NCBI GenBank assembly: GCA_039679385.1 | Contig: JBDKVB010000091.1 | Span: forward strand, 38,113-102,112 | Reading direction: 5' to 3' | Length of the DNA: 64,000 bases | Source: Armatimonadia bacterium | GTDB taxonomy: Bacteria > Armatimonadota > Zipacnadia > Zipacnadales > JABUFB01 | Shown here: positions 43,332-52,064 of the stretch, piece after piece | Layout of the letters: each line of letters begins with the position of its first letter | How positions within the stretch are numbered: position 1 is the first letter of the stretch | Notes under the pieces: generated by a model | Told to the model about the DNA's origin: nothing | Databases searched by the model: none | The model's input: only the letters and a program-made list of their open reading frames with translations | Translations under genes and position numbers: made by a program

Positions 43332-44255
43332 GTGGATAGAGAGCACCTAGCGAGGGCTGCGGTCGCGGCCGGCATCTTTGCCTTGGTCGTAGCTGCCGTG
43401 TGCGGCCTCTGGTTCGTCCTCCCCTCTTCCCGTGGGGGAAGTGTGGCGGTTGCACAGGGAGAGCCGGGAGCTGCGGGCGGGGCCGAGGGCGGTTCGCCGT
43501 CGGAGCCGTCTAGCCCTGGCGCGCCCCCGGCAGCACCGGGAGAGACAAGCGGCGGTCCGGGAGCTCCGGCTCCGGCGGCTGGGAGCACGGCACCCGTCGA
43601 CACCGGGACGTGGAGCCTGGCGACGTCGCCGCTTGAGCCTTCGCGCCCGAATCCCTTTGCTCCAATCGACACCCCTGAAGCCGAAGTCAAGTTCAGGACT
43701 TCTGCGGTGCGGTATGGCATCGACTGGTCCCGTCAGCCGCTGGGTATGGTCACCAACCTGCCGCAGCCGAGCATTCCGGCGGCCCCACCCGCACCGTTAC
43801 CCCCGAACCCGACGCCCCTTGCTGACATGGTGCGCGTGAGTAGCGTCGTATGGCCGCAGCAGGATCTCCGCGCGGGCGCCCCGGGAAGGGCTTTCGCAAC
43901 CTATGAAGATGCGGAAGGACGTACACGCCTCGCGGCGCCGGGCGGTCAGATCGTCGTGACCAATCCAGACACGCGCGAATCACAGCGCTGGCGAGTAGTA
44001 GGCGTAGAGCCCGAGGCCGTTATCCTACGCAATAGCGACACCGGCGAGCAGACCCGCATGCCGGTACAGCCGCGAAGTGGCGCCGAGAAGAGGTACTGGG
44101 GCGCCAAGCGGATGTCTGACGACCTCGGCCAGGGGACCACGGACAAGCGAGTCATCCCGGGCCGGGGCTCAGTCCTTCCTGGCGGTGCCGCTGCCACGCA
44201 GTCGGCGCAGGGCGCCGCAGGGATGGAAGCCGGCAGCGGAAGCTCCATGCCCTAA
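43332..44255 (+). CDS. PilP-like periplasmic alignment protein
   Basis: A 307-aa protein with an N-terminal membrane helix (AAVAAGIFALVVAAVCGLWFV) instead of the lipobox of classical PilP. A long Gly/Pro/Ala linker (about 40-105) follows. Later, near residues 175-240, a small beta domain (VSSVVWPQQDLRAGAPGRAF, GGQIVVTNPDTRE, WRVVGVEPEAVIL, GEQTRMPV) resembles the PilP/GspC homology region that touches the secretin. GTG 43332 follows AAGGAGAA. Its place between pilO and the secretin genes supports the assignment. The family match is weaker than for PilM, PilN and PilO, so no gene symbol is given. Confidence 0.7.
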   Translation: MDREHLARAAVAAGIFALVVAAVCGLWFVLPSSRGGSVAVAQGEPGAAGGAEGGSPSEPSSPGAPPAAPGETSGGPGAPAPAAGSTAPVDTGTWSLATSPLEPSRPNPFAPIDTPEAEVKFRTSAVRYGIDWSRQPLGMVTNLPQPSIPAAPPAPLPPNPTPLADMVRVSSVVWPQQDLRAGAPGRAFATYEDAEGRTRLAAPGGQIVVTNPDTRESQRWRVVGVEPEAVILRNSDTGEQTRMPVQPRSGAEKRYWGAKRMSDDLGQGTTDKRVIPGRGSVLPGGAAATQSAQGAAGMEAGSGSSMP

Positions 44256-44394
44256 CGCGAGCCAAGGCGTCCCCGGGGGAGAGAATGCGTGTGGAGTGCT
44301 GATCTGCCTGCGTTTTGGATATCATAGCTTGCAATCATTCGTCGCGAGCTGCAGCCGGAAGAGAACCCGGCTGAGGATGAAGGAGAGACAACAT

Positions 44395-45216
44395 ATGGAA
44401 CGGAGACTGTTGGTGGCGTTGGTCATGCTGCTCGCTCTGGGCGTGGTGACTGTCGGGTCGGCCGACGGCGGCGCGCAGATGGTTTCCGTGAACTGGGCTG
44501 ACAAGCCGCTGTCGGAGGTGCTGTCCACCCTCAAGGCGAACTACGGGGTGAACTACGCCCTGCCTTCCGAGTTCGGCTCGATCCCGGTCAGCCTCAACCT
44601 GTACGGCGTGACGGTCGATCGAGCTGTGCAGGCGGCTGCACAGAAGGCCGGGCTCACCGCTACGAAGAGCGGAAACACTTGGCTTCTCAGCCGGCCTGAG
44701 GCAAAGACGCCGGCGACCGGGACAGCCGTCTATGCGCAGTTCCCCGGGATGGGCATGGGTGGCAGCATGGAGATGCCGATGATGCCTGAAGCGAATCCGG
44801 CGGGCATGGAGCTCTCAATGCCGAGTGCCAGTGGCGGCTTCGGTGGCATCCCCGGTCGGACCGTGGCCAGCAGCCAGCAGGGCGCGGCGGGAACCACACA
44901 GCAGGGCATGTTCGGGCTTACGCAGCAGAGGACAAACCTTAACTTTGTCGTCATCCCGCTGTTCCGCTCTGACCCGATCAGCATCGGTACCGCCTTTGGC
45001 GGCCCCGATATGGTCGTCGAGGACATGACCAGCAGCGCTGGCAGCGGCGGCAACGGTGGCAACGGCAACAACAGCGGGTATGGCAACAACAGCGGCGGCT
45101 ACGGAAACAACAACGGCAGCAACCGGGGCGGTCGGGGTAACAACAACAACAGCGGCTACGGTGGCGGCAACAACAACAACAGTAACCGCAGTAACCGTAG
45201 CAACCGGAACTACTAG
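44395..45216 (+). CDS. Exported STN-domain protein with Asn/Gly-rich tail
   Basis: A 273-aa exported protein. The signal peptide is RRLLVALVMLLALGVVTVG. Then comes a secretin/TonB short N-terminal (STN) domain of about 70 residues (VSVNWADKPLSEVLSTLK, LYGVTVDRAVQAAAQKAGL, TWLLSR), closely parallel to the start of PilQ. The middle is Met/Pro/Gly-rich. The last 60 residues are Asn/Gly repeats (GYGNNSGGYGNNNGSN) ending in SNRSNRSNRNY. ATG 44395 follows AAGGAGA. It has no secretin pore domain, so it may be a periplasmic partner or plug of the downstream secretin, or a diverged duplicate of the PilQ N-terminus. Function unknown. Confidence 0.75.
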   Translation: MERRLLVALVMLLALGVVTVGSADGGAQMVSVNWADKPLSEVLSTLKANYGVNYALPSEFGSIPVSLNLYGVTVDRAVQAAAQKAGLTATKSGNTWLLSRPEAKTPATGTAVYAQFPGMGMGGSMEMPMMPEANPAGMELSMPSASGGFGGIPGRTVASSQQGAAGTTQQGMFGLTQQRTNLNFVVIPLFRSDPISIGTAFGGPDMVVEDMTSSAGSGGNGGNGNNSGYGNNSGGYGNNNGSNRGGRGNNNNSGYGGGNNNNSNRSNRSNRNY

Positions 45217-45370
45217 ACGGCGGTAACCCCCCGCCCTGAAGAGCAGGTCGGGTGTGGCGGTCTTCGAGCGCTTCTGTGAGTCAATGCCTCCGACGCTGAG
45301 CTGACGAGCGGCCCATATGTGACGGAGGCGACAGCCGGGCGTGGGTGTACCCCACGCAGGGAGGGTATCA

Positions 45371-47638
45371 ATGGTCGTAACAACCAACCACTGCCACGCG
45401 CGCTGGCCTGTAGCAAGGGTGGTCGCTCTGATCTGCGTGTGCCTGACTGCACTGCCTGCCTTCGCGGCAGACGAGACGGACGGCTCAGGCGCTCTCCCGA
45501 TCAACCTGACCATCAAAGACGAGTCGGTCGCCAACGTGATGACTATGTTGTCAGAGGCGGCTGGCATCAACATCGTGGTGGGACAGGATGTCACGGGACG
45601 GATCGCCGGCGTGAACCTGCGAGGTGTGACCCTCGAGGAAGCCCTCCGCGCCATAGCGCTCTCGGCTGGGCTCAATTGGTACAAGCAGGACATGGGCTAC
45701 ATCGTTACGTCGAAGCCGTTGCCTGCCGACGCGCTCAAGCCGGCGGAGCAAGAGGCTTGGCGGCCGGTCCTTGCGGCAGGCGCGAAGGAGGCCCCGGTGG
45801 TTGCCTCCGCGCTGGTTAGGCCATCCGTATCTGCGGCTCCGGTGGCTCCGATCGTTCCGGCTGTGCCCGTAGTTGCAGGGGGTACGCCCATCGCATCGTC
45901 GACGGGCGCTGCAGAGCGAGCGCTCGTCGCAACTGCGTCGGTGGCTGCGCCGGTCACGGGCAGCGTCCGACCGACGCTGTCGGCTCCGGTGAGCCCAGTG
46001 GTGCCTCTGGCCGCCGGGCGTCTGACGAGTGCTCCTGCAGGCAGCATGGCTGCAATTGCCCCCGTCATCCCAGCGGCGGCGCACACCACTGCGGGCGCGG
46101 CTGACGCCGGCGGCATCTCCGGCCGCACGACAGCTGCAACGTCGGTGACGTCGCCGTCAGGCCCTGAGCAGACAGGGCAGCCGGTCGCCGGTGCGCCGGT
46201 TGCACCAGTCGTGCCGACAGTGGCCGCACCTCGCGCGGGTGTAGCTGCAGAGACGCCGGCGACGCCTGCTGCGACGGTCGTTCCGGCGCCGATTGCGACG
46301 GCGAGTCAGCCGACCGTAGTTGCGAGCGCTCCAACGGTAGCCGCGGCTGGCCCGGGCAGTTACGAATCGAACAATGCTGGTGGCCCGAACGGGTCCGACC
46401 AGCTTGTGGAGAGCACTGTGGAGGCGGTGCCGAGCGCAGCGCCGAGCACCGAGCGTGTGACGAAGCTGATCCCCGTGAACTACGCCGACCCGGCCGAACT
46501 CGCTACTCTTCTGGGCGGAACGGTCAAAGAGGGCGGCGACGTTGGCGCGCGGATGAAGTCCTGGCGTGACCAGGGGTCCCGGAGGGACCGTCTCTCGCGG
46601 AATCGGGGTGGCGATAGCGGCACAACGTCGGCCTCGGCCGGTGCGGACGACATCTGGGCACAGATTGGCCTCGGTGGCGGCCTTGGCCGTGGGATGGGCG
46701 GCGGCTTCGGCGGGTCAAGCAGCGGATTTGGCGGCGGCGGCGGTTTCGGCGGCGGTGGCCGTCGGGGCGGCTTTGGCGGCGGGTTCGGCGGGGCGGGTGG
46801 CACCGGTAGCATGCGCCCGACGGGTGTGGACACCGTGATCGCCTTCATGCCGCAGAACGCGCTTCTCGTGTCCGGCGAACCGGGTGCCATCGACCAGCTC
46901 CGAGAGCTGCTGACGCTGCTGGACCAGCCGGCAAAGCAGGTTGAGATATCGACGAAGTTCCTTGAGGTCGAGCTCTCCGACGAGAAGGCGGCCGGCATCG
47001 ACTGGCTCGTATCCAACGGCAGCCTCGAGTTCTTCCAGCTTGGGTTTGCTCCGGGCACCGCTGTCAACAACTTGGTCCGCTGGTCACGCGGCAAGTTCGA
47101 GGCGACCCTTGGCATTACCTCGAGCCGCAACCGTGGTACTGTGATCAACGAGCCGCATGTGGTCGCGCAGAACAACATGCCGGCATACATCGAGTTCTCG
47201 ACGCAGACCTACTACACGTCGGCCGAGATCACCTATAACGAGTTCGGACAGCGCACCGTTGACTATACGACTGAAGAAGTCGACATCGAGCAGTACCTTG
47301 AGGTAACGCCGCGTATCAATGCGGACGACACGGTCACGATGTACCTGATGCCGAACATGTCGGACCAGGTCGGGACATACACCGGTCCGATGGGTGAGTC
47401 CGCACCGATCATCAGCGACCAGTATGTGGAGACTCAGGTCACCGTTCCCGACGGCGAGACAGTCGTTCTTGGTGGCATCATCCGCAAGCAGAACCAGGTC
47501 AACACCAAGATGACCCCGCTGCTCTCGCAACTGCCGATCGTTGGCCGCCTGTTCCAGTCACGGACGCTGAGCACGGCGTCCTCTGAGCTGCTCATCTTCG
47601 TAACCCCTCGGATTGTGCGGGCAATCCCCGCGCCGTAG
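45371..47638 (+). CDS. pilQ: Type IV pilus secretin PilQ
   Basis: A 755-aa outer-membrane secretin through which the pilus exits. The signal peptide ends ALPAFA-AD. An STN domain follows (about 40-110: [40 protein letters not shown]). Next is a linker of about 230 residues made mainly of Ala, Pro and Val, then an N1-type domain ([19 protein letters not shown]) interrupted by a glycine-rich loop ([20 protein letters not shown]). The C-terminal secretin domain has [51 protein letters not shown] and the end [10 protein letters not shown] to [13 protein letters not shown] 45371 follows GGGAGGGT. Last gene of the pilM operon. Confidence 0.95.
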   Translation: MVVTTNHCHARWPVARVVALICVCLTALPAFAADETDGSGALPINLTIKDESVANVMTMLSEAAGINIVVGQDVTGRIAGVNLRGVTLEEALRAIALSAGLNWYKQDMGYIVTSKPLPADALKPAEQEAWRPVLAAGAKEAPVVASALVRPSVSAAPVAPIVPAVPVVAGGTPIASSTGAAERALVATASVAAPVTGSVRPTLSAPVSPVVPLAAGRLTSAPAGSMAAIAPVIPAAAHTTAGAADAGGISGRTTAATSVTSPSGPEQTGQPVAGAPVAPVVPTVAAPRAGVAAETPATPAATVVPAPIATASQPTVVASAPTVAAAGPGSYESNNAGGPNGSDQLVESTVEAVPSAAPSTERVTKLIPVNYADPAELATLLGGTVKEGGDVGARMKSWRDQGSRRDRLSRNRGGDSGTTSASAGADDIWAQIGLGGGLGRGMGGGFGGSSSGFGGGGGFGGGGRRGGFGGGFGGAGGTGSMRPTGVDTVIAFMPQNALLVSGEPGAIDQLRELLTLLDQPAKQVEISTKFLEVELSDEKAAGIDWLVSNGSLEFFQLGFAPGTAVNNLVRWSRGKFEATLGITSSRNRGTVINEPHVVAQNNMPAYIEFSTQTYYTSAEITYNEFGQRTVDYTTEEVDIEQYLEVTPRINADDTVTMYLMPNMSDQVGTYTGPMGESAPIISDQYVETQVTVPDGETVVLGGIIRKQNQVNTKMTPLLSQLPIVGRLFQSRTLSTASSELLIFVTPRIVRAIPAP

Positions 47639-47664
47639 CAGTCCTGGGCGTAGAGATGCGAGTT

Positions 47665-47700
47665 GCGAACGGCACGGGGCCTACACCTTGTGCCGTTCGC
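47665..47700 (+). terminator. 11-bp hairpin between pilQ and aroC
   Basis: GCGAACGGCAC (47665-47675) and GTGCCGTTCGC (47690-47700) form a perfect stem with a 14-nt loop, 27 bases after pilQ. There is no T-tract on either strand, so it may be a Rho-assisted terminator, an mRNA-stability element or an attenuator rather than an intrinsic terminator. Confidence 0.4.
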
Positions 47701-47726
47701 CATTAGTGGGGAGGCGTCGAACAGCC

Positions 47727-48920
47727 TTGTTCCGGTATCTGACGGCTGGCGAATCGCATGGTCCGGCGCTAACCGCGATCCTTGACGGGATGCCCGCGGG
47801 GGTGCCCATTGTGGCCGCTACGCTCGACGCGGAACTGGCGCGACGCCAGCGAGGCTACGGGCGGGGCGGACGGATGGCGATTGAGCAGGACCGAGTCGAG
47901 TTGCTGTCGGGGGTGCGGCACGGCGAGTCGCTTGGCTCGCCGATCGGTCTGAAGATCCGCAACCGTGACTGGCCCAACTGGTCTGAGGAAATGTGCGCCG
48001 ACTCGATGCCGGATGGCTGGCGTTCCGGGCGGGCGGTAAGGACCCCGCGGCCGGGCCATGCTGACCTGTCAGGGGCAACAAAGTACGCGCATGAAGACAT
48101 GCGCAATGTACTCGAACGTGCGAGCGCCCGCGAAACTGCGGCGCGCGTTGCCATCGGCAGCCTGGCACGGTGTCTGCTTGGGGCGGCGGGCATCGAGGTG
48201 CGCAGCCTCGTTGTGCGGATAGGTAGCGCGGTGTATGAAGGGCCGCAGGAGTGGTCTCCTGAGTTGCTGCGTGCGGCGGAGGCCTCCGACGTGCGTTGCC
48301 CGGATGAGCGATCGGCAGAGTCAATGCGAGCGACCATTGACGCCGCACGGGAGGCCGGGGATACGGTTGGTGGGGTGTTCGAAGTGAGAGCCTTCGGGGT
48401 GCCTCCAGGAGTCGGAAGCCATGTCGCAAGTGATCGCCGGCTTGACGGGCGTCTTGCTGGCGCACTGATGAGCATCCCGGCGATCAAAGGGGTTGAGGTC
48501 GGGATGGGCTTCGCGGCAGCGTCCGGCCTGGGCTCGGAAGTCCATGATGAGATCGCCCTGGCGGAAGACACAGCGGCTGCCTGGCCTTTCAGAAGGCCGA
48601 CGAACCGCGCTGGCGGGCTGGAAGGCGGCATCTCAAACGGCGAGCCGATCGTGGTAAGAGCCGCTATGAAGCCGATCCCAACCCTGACGCGTCCCCTACA
48701 GTCGGTCTGCCTCGACGGGATGGCGCCGGTCCAGGCGCATGCTGAGCGCAGCGACGTCTGTGCTGTTCCTGCCGCGGCGGTTGTCGGCGAGGCGGTCGTG
48801 TGCTTCGAGCTGGCTCGGGCCTTCCTGGAGAAGTTCGGCGGCGACCACCTCAGGGACGTCATCGCAGCACGCGACAGCTACCTGCGTGACCGCCGCTCCC
48901 TGTGGCACTGGGACGAGTGA
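47727..48920 (+). CDS. aroC: Chorismate synthase
   Basis: A 397-aa FMN-dependent enzyme converting 5-enolpyruvylshikimate-3-phosphate to chorismate. Signatures are [15 protein letters not shown] at the start, [44 protein letters not shown] and [16 protein letters not shown] 47727 is the only start that gives the canonical beginning ([11 protein letters not shown]); a GGGGAGG site lies about 11 nt upstream. It follows pilQ with a hairpin between them and is 7 bases before the fused aroK-aroB, so the three shikimate activities are coupled. Confidence 0.96.
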   Translation: MFRYLTAGESHGPALTAILDGMPAGVPIVAATLDAELARRQRGYGRGGRMAIEQDRVELLSGVRHGESLGSPIGLKIRNRDWPNWSEEMCADSMPDGWRSGRAVRTPRPGHADLSGATKYAHEDMRNVLERASARETAARVAIGSLARCLLGAAGIEVRSLVVRIGSAVYEGPQEWSPELLRAAEASDVRCPDERSAESMRATIDAAREAGDTVGGVFEVRAFGVPPGVGSHVASDRRLDGRLAGALMSIPAIKGVEVGMGFAAASGLGSEVHDEIALAEDTAAAWPFRRPTNRAGGLEGGISNGEPIVVRAAMKPIPTLTRPLQSVCLDGMAPVQAHAERSDVCAVPAAAVVGEAVVCFELARAFLEKFGGDHLRDVIAARDSYLRDRRSLWHWDE

Positions 48921-48927
48921 GGCACCG

Positions 48928-50577
48928 ATGGACTTGCTGCCACCGGCACGCGCCGTGTTCATCACGGGTTTCATGGGAACCGGCAAGACGACGAATGGAA
49001 GTAGGCTGGCCGGGTCGCTGCGTCTTCCCTTCGTCGACACGGACGACGTCGTCGAGGACCTCGCAGGGAGGAAGATCAAGGACATCTTCGCCGAGGACGG
49101 CGAGGAGTGTTTCCGGGAGCTGGAGACCGAGGCGCTGAGGAAGGTGCTGCGAGGGCCACGGTCCGTGGTCGCGACGGGCGGCGGAGCAATGACGCGGCCC
49201 GAGAACGTTAGCCTGATGAAAGCCGCGGGACCGGTGATCTGCCTTGAGGCGCGGGCGGAGACGATCCAGCATCGAACTGGCCGGCGGTGCGAGCGCCCTC
49301 TGCTGCTCACGAGTTCTCCTCTTGACACCATCCGTGAGCTGCTTGCGGCGCGAGCCGAGGCCTATGCCCAGGCGGACTTCCGCGTCAGCACGGACCATGG
49401 TGAGCGCGAAACGATCCTGCGGGAGATGCGAAGTGCGCTGGGCAGCGATGCCCGGGGATGCCTGCTGGTGCAGCCCTTCACGCGCGTCCCAGTGTGTGCT
49501 GGGAACGGCGAGTATGGCGTTCACCTTGCGCCCGACGCACTGAGGAGCCTTGGGCGGCTCTGCCCGCCCCTGGTTGCCGGAACCCGCTGCGCCGTGGTGA
49601 CGAACGAGACTGTTGGTAGGCTGTTCGGCGAGAGGGTTCTCGAGTCGCTGCATGCCGTGGGCTGGGAGCCCCGTCTGGCGACGATTCCTGACGGTGAGGC
49701 CCACAAAACGCTGAAGACCGTGTCCATGCTGTATGATGCTCTCGTCGATGCAGGTGTCGACGCGGGCGGTGCAGTCTTCGCCCTGGGTGGCGGGGTCGTG
49801 GGCGACGTCGCAGGCTTTGTGGCAGCCACCTACCGGCGCGGGATCCGCTTTGCGCAACTGCCGACCACGCTCCTCGCCCAGGTGGACGCGAGTGTGGGTG
49901 GCAAAGTTGCGGTGGACCACCCGAAGGGCAAGAATCTGATCGGCGCCTTCTACCAGCCATCCGCCGTTGTGGTCGACACCGGAACCCTTGTGACGCTTCC
50001 CGAGAGGGAGCTGCGCTGCGGCTTGGCTGAGGTGATCAAGCATGCGATCATCGCCGATGTTGCGTTGTTCGAGTACCTGGAGGAGAACCTGCACGAGTTC
50101 GTGGCGCTCGATTGCCTCGCGGTCCGCTATGTTGTGGCGCGCAACTGCCAGATCAAGGCCCACTTCGTAGAGCAGGACCCCTTTGACCGGGGCGTCCGAG
50201 CAGCCCTCAACTACGGCCACACAATCGGTCACGCCCTTGAGCGGGCCGCCGGCGACTGGCAGTTGCACCATGGCGAGGCGGTGGCAGTTGGCATCGCTGC
50301 GGAGGCACGGGTGGCCCTGGAGCTCGGGCTGTGTGATGCGGAGACAGTGCACCGGCAGATTGCTTTGCTGGAGCAGGCCGGCTTGCCGACGTACGTGCCC
50401 GGGATCGATGCCGATGCCGCGTGGACTGCGCTGCAGCAAGACAAGAAGATCGCTGCCGGGGCGCTCCGGCTGCCCCTGGTGCCCCGCATCGGGGCCGTCG
50501 AAGTGCGTGAGCGGGTGGCACCAGAAACCCTCCTGGGAGCTCTGACGATGGCGTGTGGTGAGCCGCACGGGAGCTAG
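48928..50577 (+). CDS. aroKB: Bifunctional shikimate kinase / 3-dehydroquinate synthase (AroK-AroB fusion)
   Basis: A 549-aa fusion. Residues 1-170 are shikimate kinase: Walker A GFMGTGKT (14-21), the shikimate-binding DTDD and the GGG of VVATGGGAM. Residues about 180-549 are dehydroquinate synthase: DGEAHKTLKT and ALGGGVVGDVAGFVAATY (NAD binding), QVDASVGGKVAVDHPKGKN, and the metal ligands in CGLAEVIKHAII, NYGHTIGHALE and HHGEAVAVG. Both active sites look complete. ATG 48928 lies 7 bases after aroC. pilMNOPQ-aroK-aroB linkage is well known in Gammaproteobacteria; here the two aro genes are fused and aroC is inserted before them. Confidence 0.96.
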   Translation: MDLLPPARAVFITGFMGTGKTTNGSRLAGSLRLPFVDTDDVVEDLAGRKIKDIFAEDGEECFRELETEALRKVLRGPRSVVATGGGAMTRPENVSLMKAAGPVICLEARAETIQHRTGRRCERPLLLTSSPLDTIRELLAARAEAYAQADFRVSTDHGERETILREMRSALGSDARGCLLVQPFTRVPVCAGNGEYGVHLAPDALRSLGRLCPPLVAGTRCAVVTNETVGRLFGERVLESLHAVGWEPRLATIPDGEAHKTLKTVSMLYDALVDAGVDAGGAVFALGGGVVGDVAGFVAATYRRGIRFAQLPTTLLAQVDASVGGKVAVDHPKGKNLIGAFYQPSAVVVDTGTLVTLPERELRCGLAEVIKHAIIADVALFEYLEENLHEFVALDCLAVRYVVARNCQIKAHFVEQDPFDRGVRAALNYGHTIGHALERAAGDWQLHHGEAVAVGIAAEARVALELGLCDAETVHRQIALLEQAGLPTYVPGIDADAAWTALQQDKKIAAGALRLPLVPRIGAVEVRERVAPETLLGALTMACGEPHGS

Positions 50578-50587
50578 ATCAAGTGGT

Positions 50588-51373
50588 ATGAATAGAGCAA
50601 CGGGAGTGCTGCTGGCCCTCTTGGAGTTCGTGCGAGGGCTCGCGGGAATTGCGGTAACCCTGGCGTTGTTCGCCGCCGCAGGCGCCCTGGTAGTAATGGG
50701 GCTCATGGGGACCGCGCCGAAGCCTGTAAAGGTGCCGGCGCTGCAAGGTCTGCCCGCAACGGACGCGCAGAAGGTGGCCTCTGCGACCGGTCTGCAGCTC
50801 AAAGTGACCGGACGCGAGTTCGACCCGAACATCGGTCAGGATCGGGTCATCTCCACCAAGCCCTATGAGGGAAAGCGCGTCAAGCGAGGGCGGGTGGTCG
50901 AGTGCACCGTCAGTAAGGGGCCGCGTTCGGTGTTGATGCCGAAGGTGGAGGGCCTGACGCTGCCTGCTGCGGAGAGCCGTCTCGGCGAGAAAGGCCTTGG
51001 GATTGGTGACGTCCGGCGCAAAGCCAGTGACGTGCCGGTCGACGAGGTGCTGAGCCAGGATCCTGAGGCGGGGAGCCAGGTTGAGCGCGGTCATGGGATC
51101 GTCCTGACCGTCAGTGGCGGGCGCGACTTCGGGCGCATCGTCGATCCAGACGGCACCACCTGGCTGTACCGGCGTGTGCGAGTTGCCGTTCCGCGGGGAG
51201 CGCCGCTGCAGCGGGTGCAGGTGATCCTGCACGACTCTGACGGCAACGATGACACCGTTTACGACCGCGTCCACCGGCCTGGTGATGCGGTGAGTGTCGA
51301 CCTGATCGGGCGGTCCGGGTGGCGTGTGGAAGTGTTGGTGACGGACAAGCAGGTATTCTCCGAGCGACTGTGA
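50588..51373 (+). CDS. Membrane-anchored PASTA-domain protein
   Basis: A 261-aa protein. One membrane helix (about 12-40) is followed by two PASTA repeats. The first is about 44-112, with VPALQGLPATDAQKVASATG. The second is about 113-180, with MPKVEGLTLPAAESRLGEKG and ending QDPEAGSQVERG. A C-terminal beta domain of about 75 residues (TTWLYRRVRVAVPRGAP onward) is unassigned. PASTA repeats bind peptidoglycan or muropeptides, usually on Ser/Thr kinases or PBPs; no kinase domain is present here. ATG 50588 is used; an alternative GTG at 50555 overlaps the aroKB end. It lies 13 bases before the ECF sigma gene, so it may feed cell-wall status to that system. Confidence 0.85.
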   Translation: MNRATGVLLALLEFVRGLAGIAVTLALFAAAGALVVMGLMGTAPKPVKVPALQGLPATDAQKVASATGLQLKVTGREFDPNIGQDRVISTKPYEGKRVKRGRVVECTVSKGPRSVLMPKVEGLTLPAAESRLGEKGLGIGDVRRKASDVPVDEVLSQDPEAGSQVERGHGIVLTVSGGRDFGRIVDPDGTTWLYRRVRVAVPRGAPLQRVQVILHDSDGNDDTVYDRVHRPGDAVSVDLIGRSGWRVEVLVTDKQVFSERL

Positions 51374-51386
51374 TGCTGGGCAGGAT

Positions 51387-51977
51387 GTGACGCATTTGCA
51401 GGCCGATGTCGCCGAGCTGATCCGGCGCAGCAGGGAGGGGGACCGTGCCAGCTTCGATGTGCTGGTGCGGCAGCACTACTCCCTGGCCTATAACGTTGCC
51501 TTCCGCATGCTGCGCGACCCCGACCTCGCCTGCGACGCTACTCAGGCGGCCTTTGTGCGTGCCTACCGTGCCATGCCCCGCTTCCGCCAGGACGCGACCT
51601 TCTCCACCTGGCTCTACCGCATTGTCACCAATGTCTGCCTTGACCAGCTTCGACATCAGGACCGCACCGTCAACTCGCTCACGGTGCAGGACGAAGACGA
51701 TCAGGGCTCCCTCGAGGAGATGGAGATCCCGGACGAGCGCAGCGATCCGGCAGCCGCGGCGGAGCAGCGCGAGCGCCAGAGCCTCGTGCAGACGGCCCTG
51801 GGCCGGCTGCAGGCCGACCACCGTGCCGTCTTGATCATGTTCGACCTGAACGGGCTCTCCTACGAGGAGATCTCCGAGACCCTGGGAGTGCCCTTGGGCA
51901 CCGTCAAATCGCGCCTGAACCGGGCTCGACACGCCCTCAAAGAGGCGCTTGGGTCGCACCTGGAACTTTTCCGCTAA
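51387..51977 (+). CDS. ECF (sigma-70 family) RNA polymerase sigma factor
   Basis: A 196-aa extracytoplasmic-function sigma factor. Region 2 runs from FDVLVRQHYSLAYNVAFRML to FSTWLYRIVTNVCLDQLRHQ. An acidic linker follows (DEDDQGSLEEMEIPDE). Region 4 contains RLQADHRAVLIMFDLNGLSYEEI-type sequence and the helix-turn-helix GVPLGTVKSRLNRARHALKE, as in the SigW/RpoE group. Start GTG 51387 is 13 bases after the PASTA gene stop. It is followed 87 bases later by its probable anti-sigma factor with a cytoplasmic zinc-finger (ZAS) domain. Confidence 0.94.
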   Translation: MTHLQADVAELIRRSREGDRASFDVLVRQHYSLAYNVAFRMLRDPDLACDATQAAFVRAYRAMPRFRQDATFSTWLYRIVTNVCLDQLRHQDRTVNSLTVQDEDDQGSLEEMEIPDERSDPAAAAEQRERQSLVQTALGRLQADHRAVLIMFDLNGLSYEEISETLGVPLGTVKSRLNRARHALKEALGSHLELFR

Positions 51978-52064
51978 CCCGGCAGTCCTACCCCCGACCG
52001 GGAGGCTTTCCGGTCGAGGTTCTAGGGCTCCTGACGCCGGGCATACCACGAGAGACGTGTGACC

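Noticed and set aside
44120..45216. Nucleotide-level tandem repeat (satellite) in the Asn/Gly-rich tail region
   Set aside because: The AAC/GGC-rich stretch near 45060-45200 is coding low complexity in frame with the STN protein, not a non-coding repeat array.
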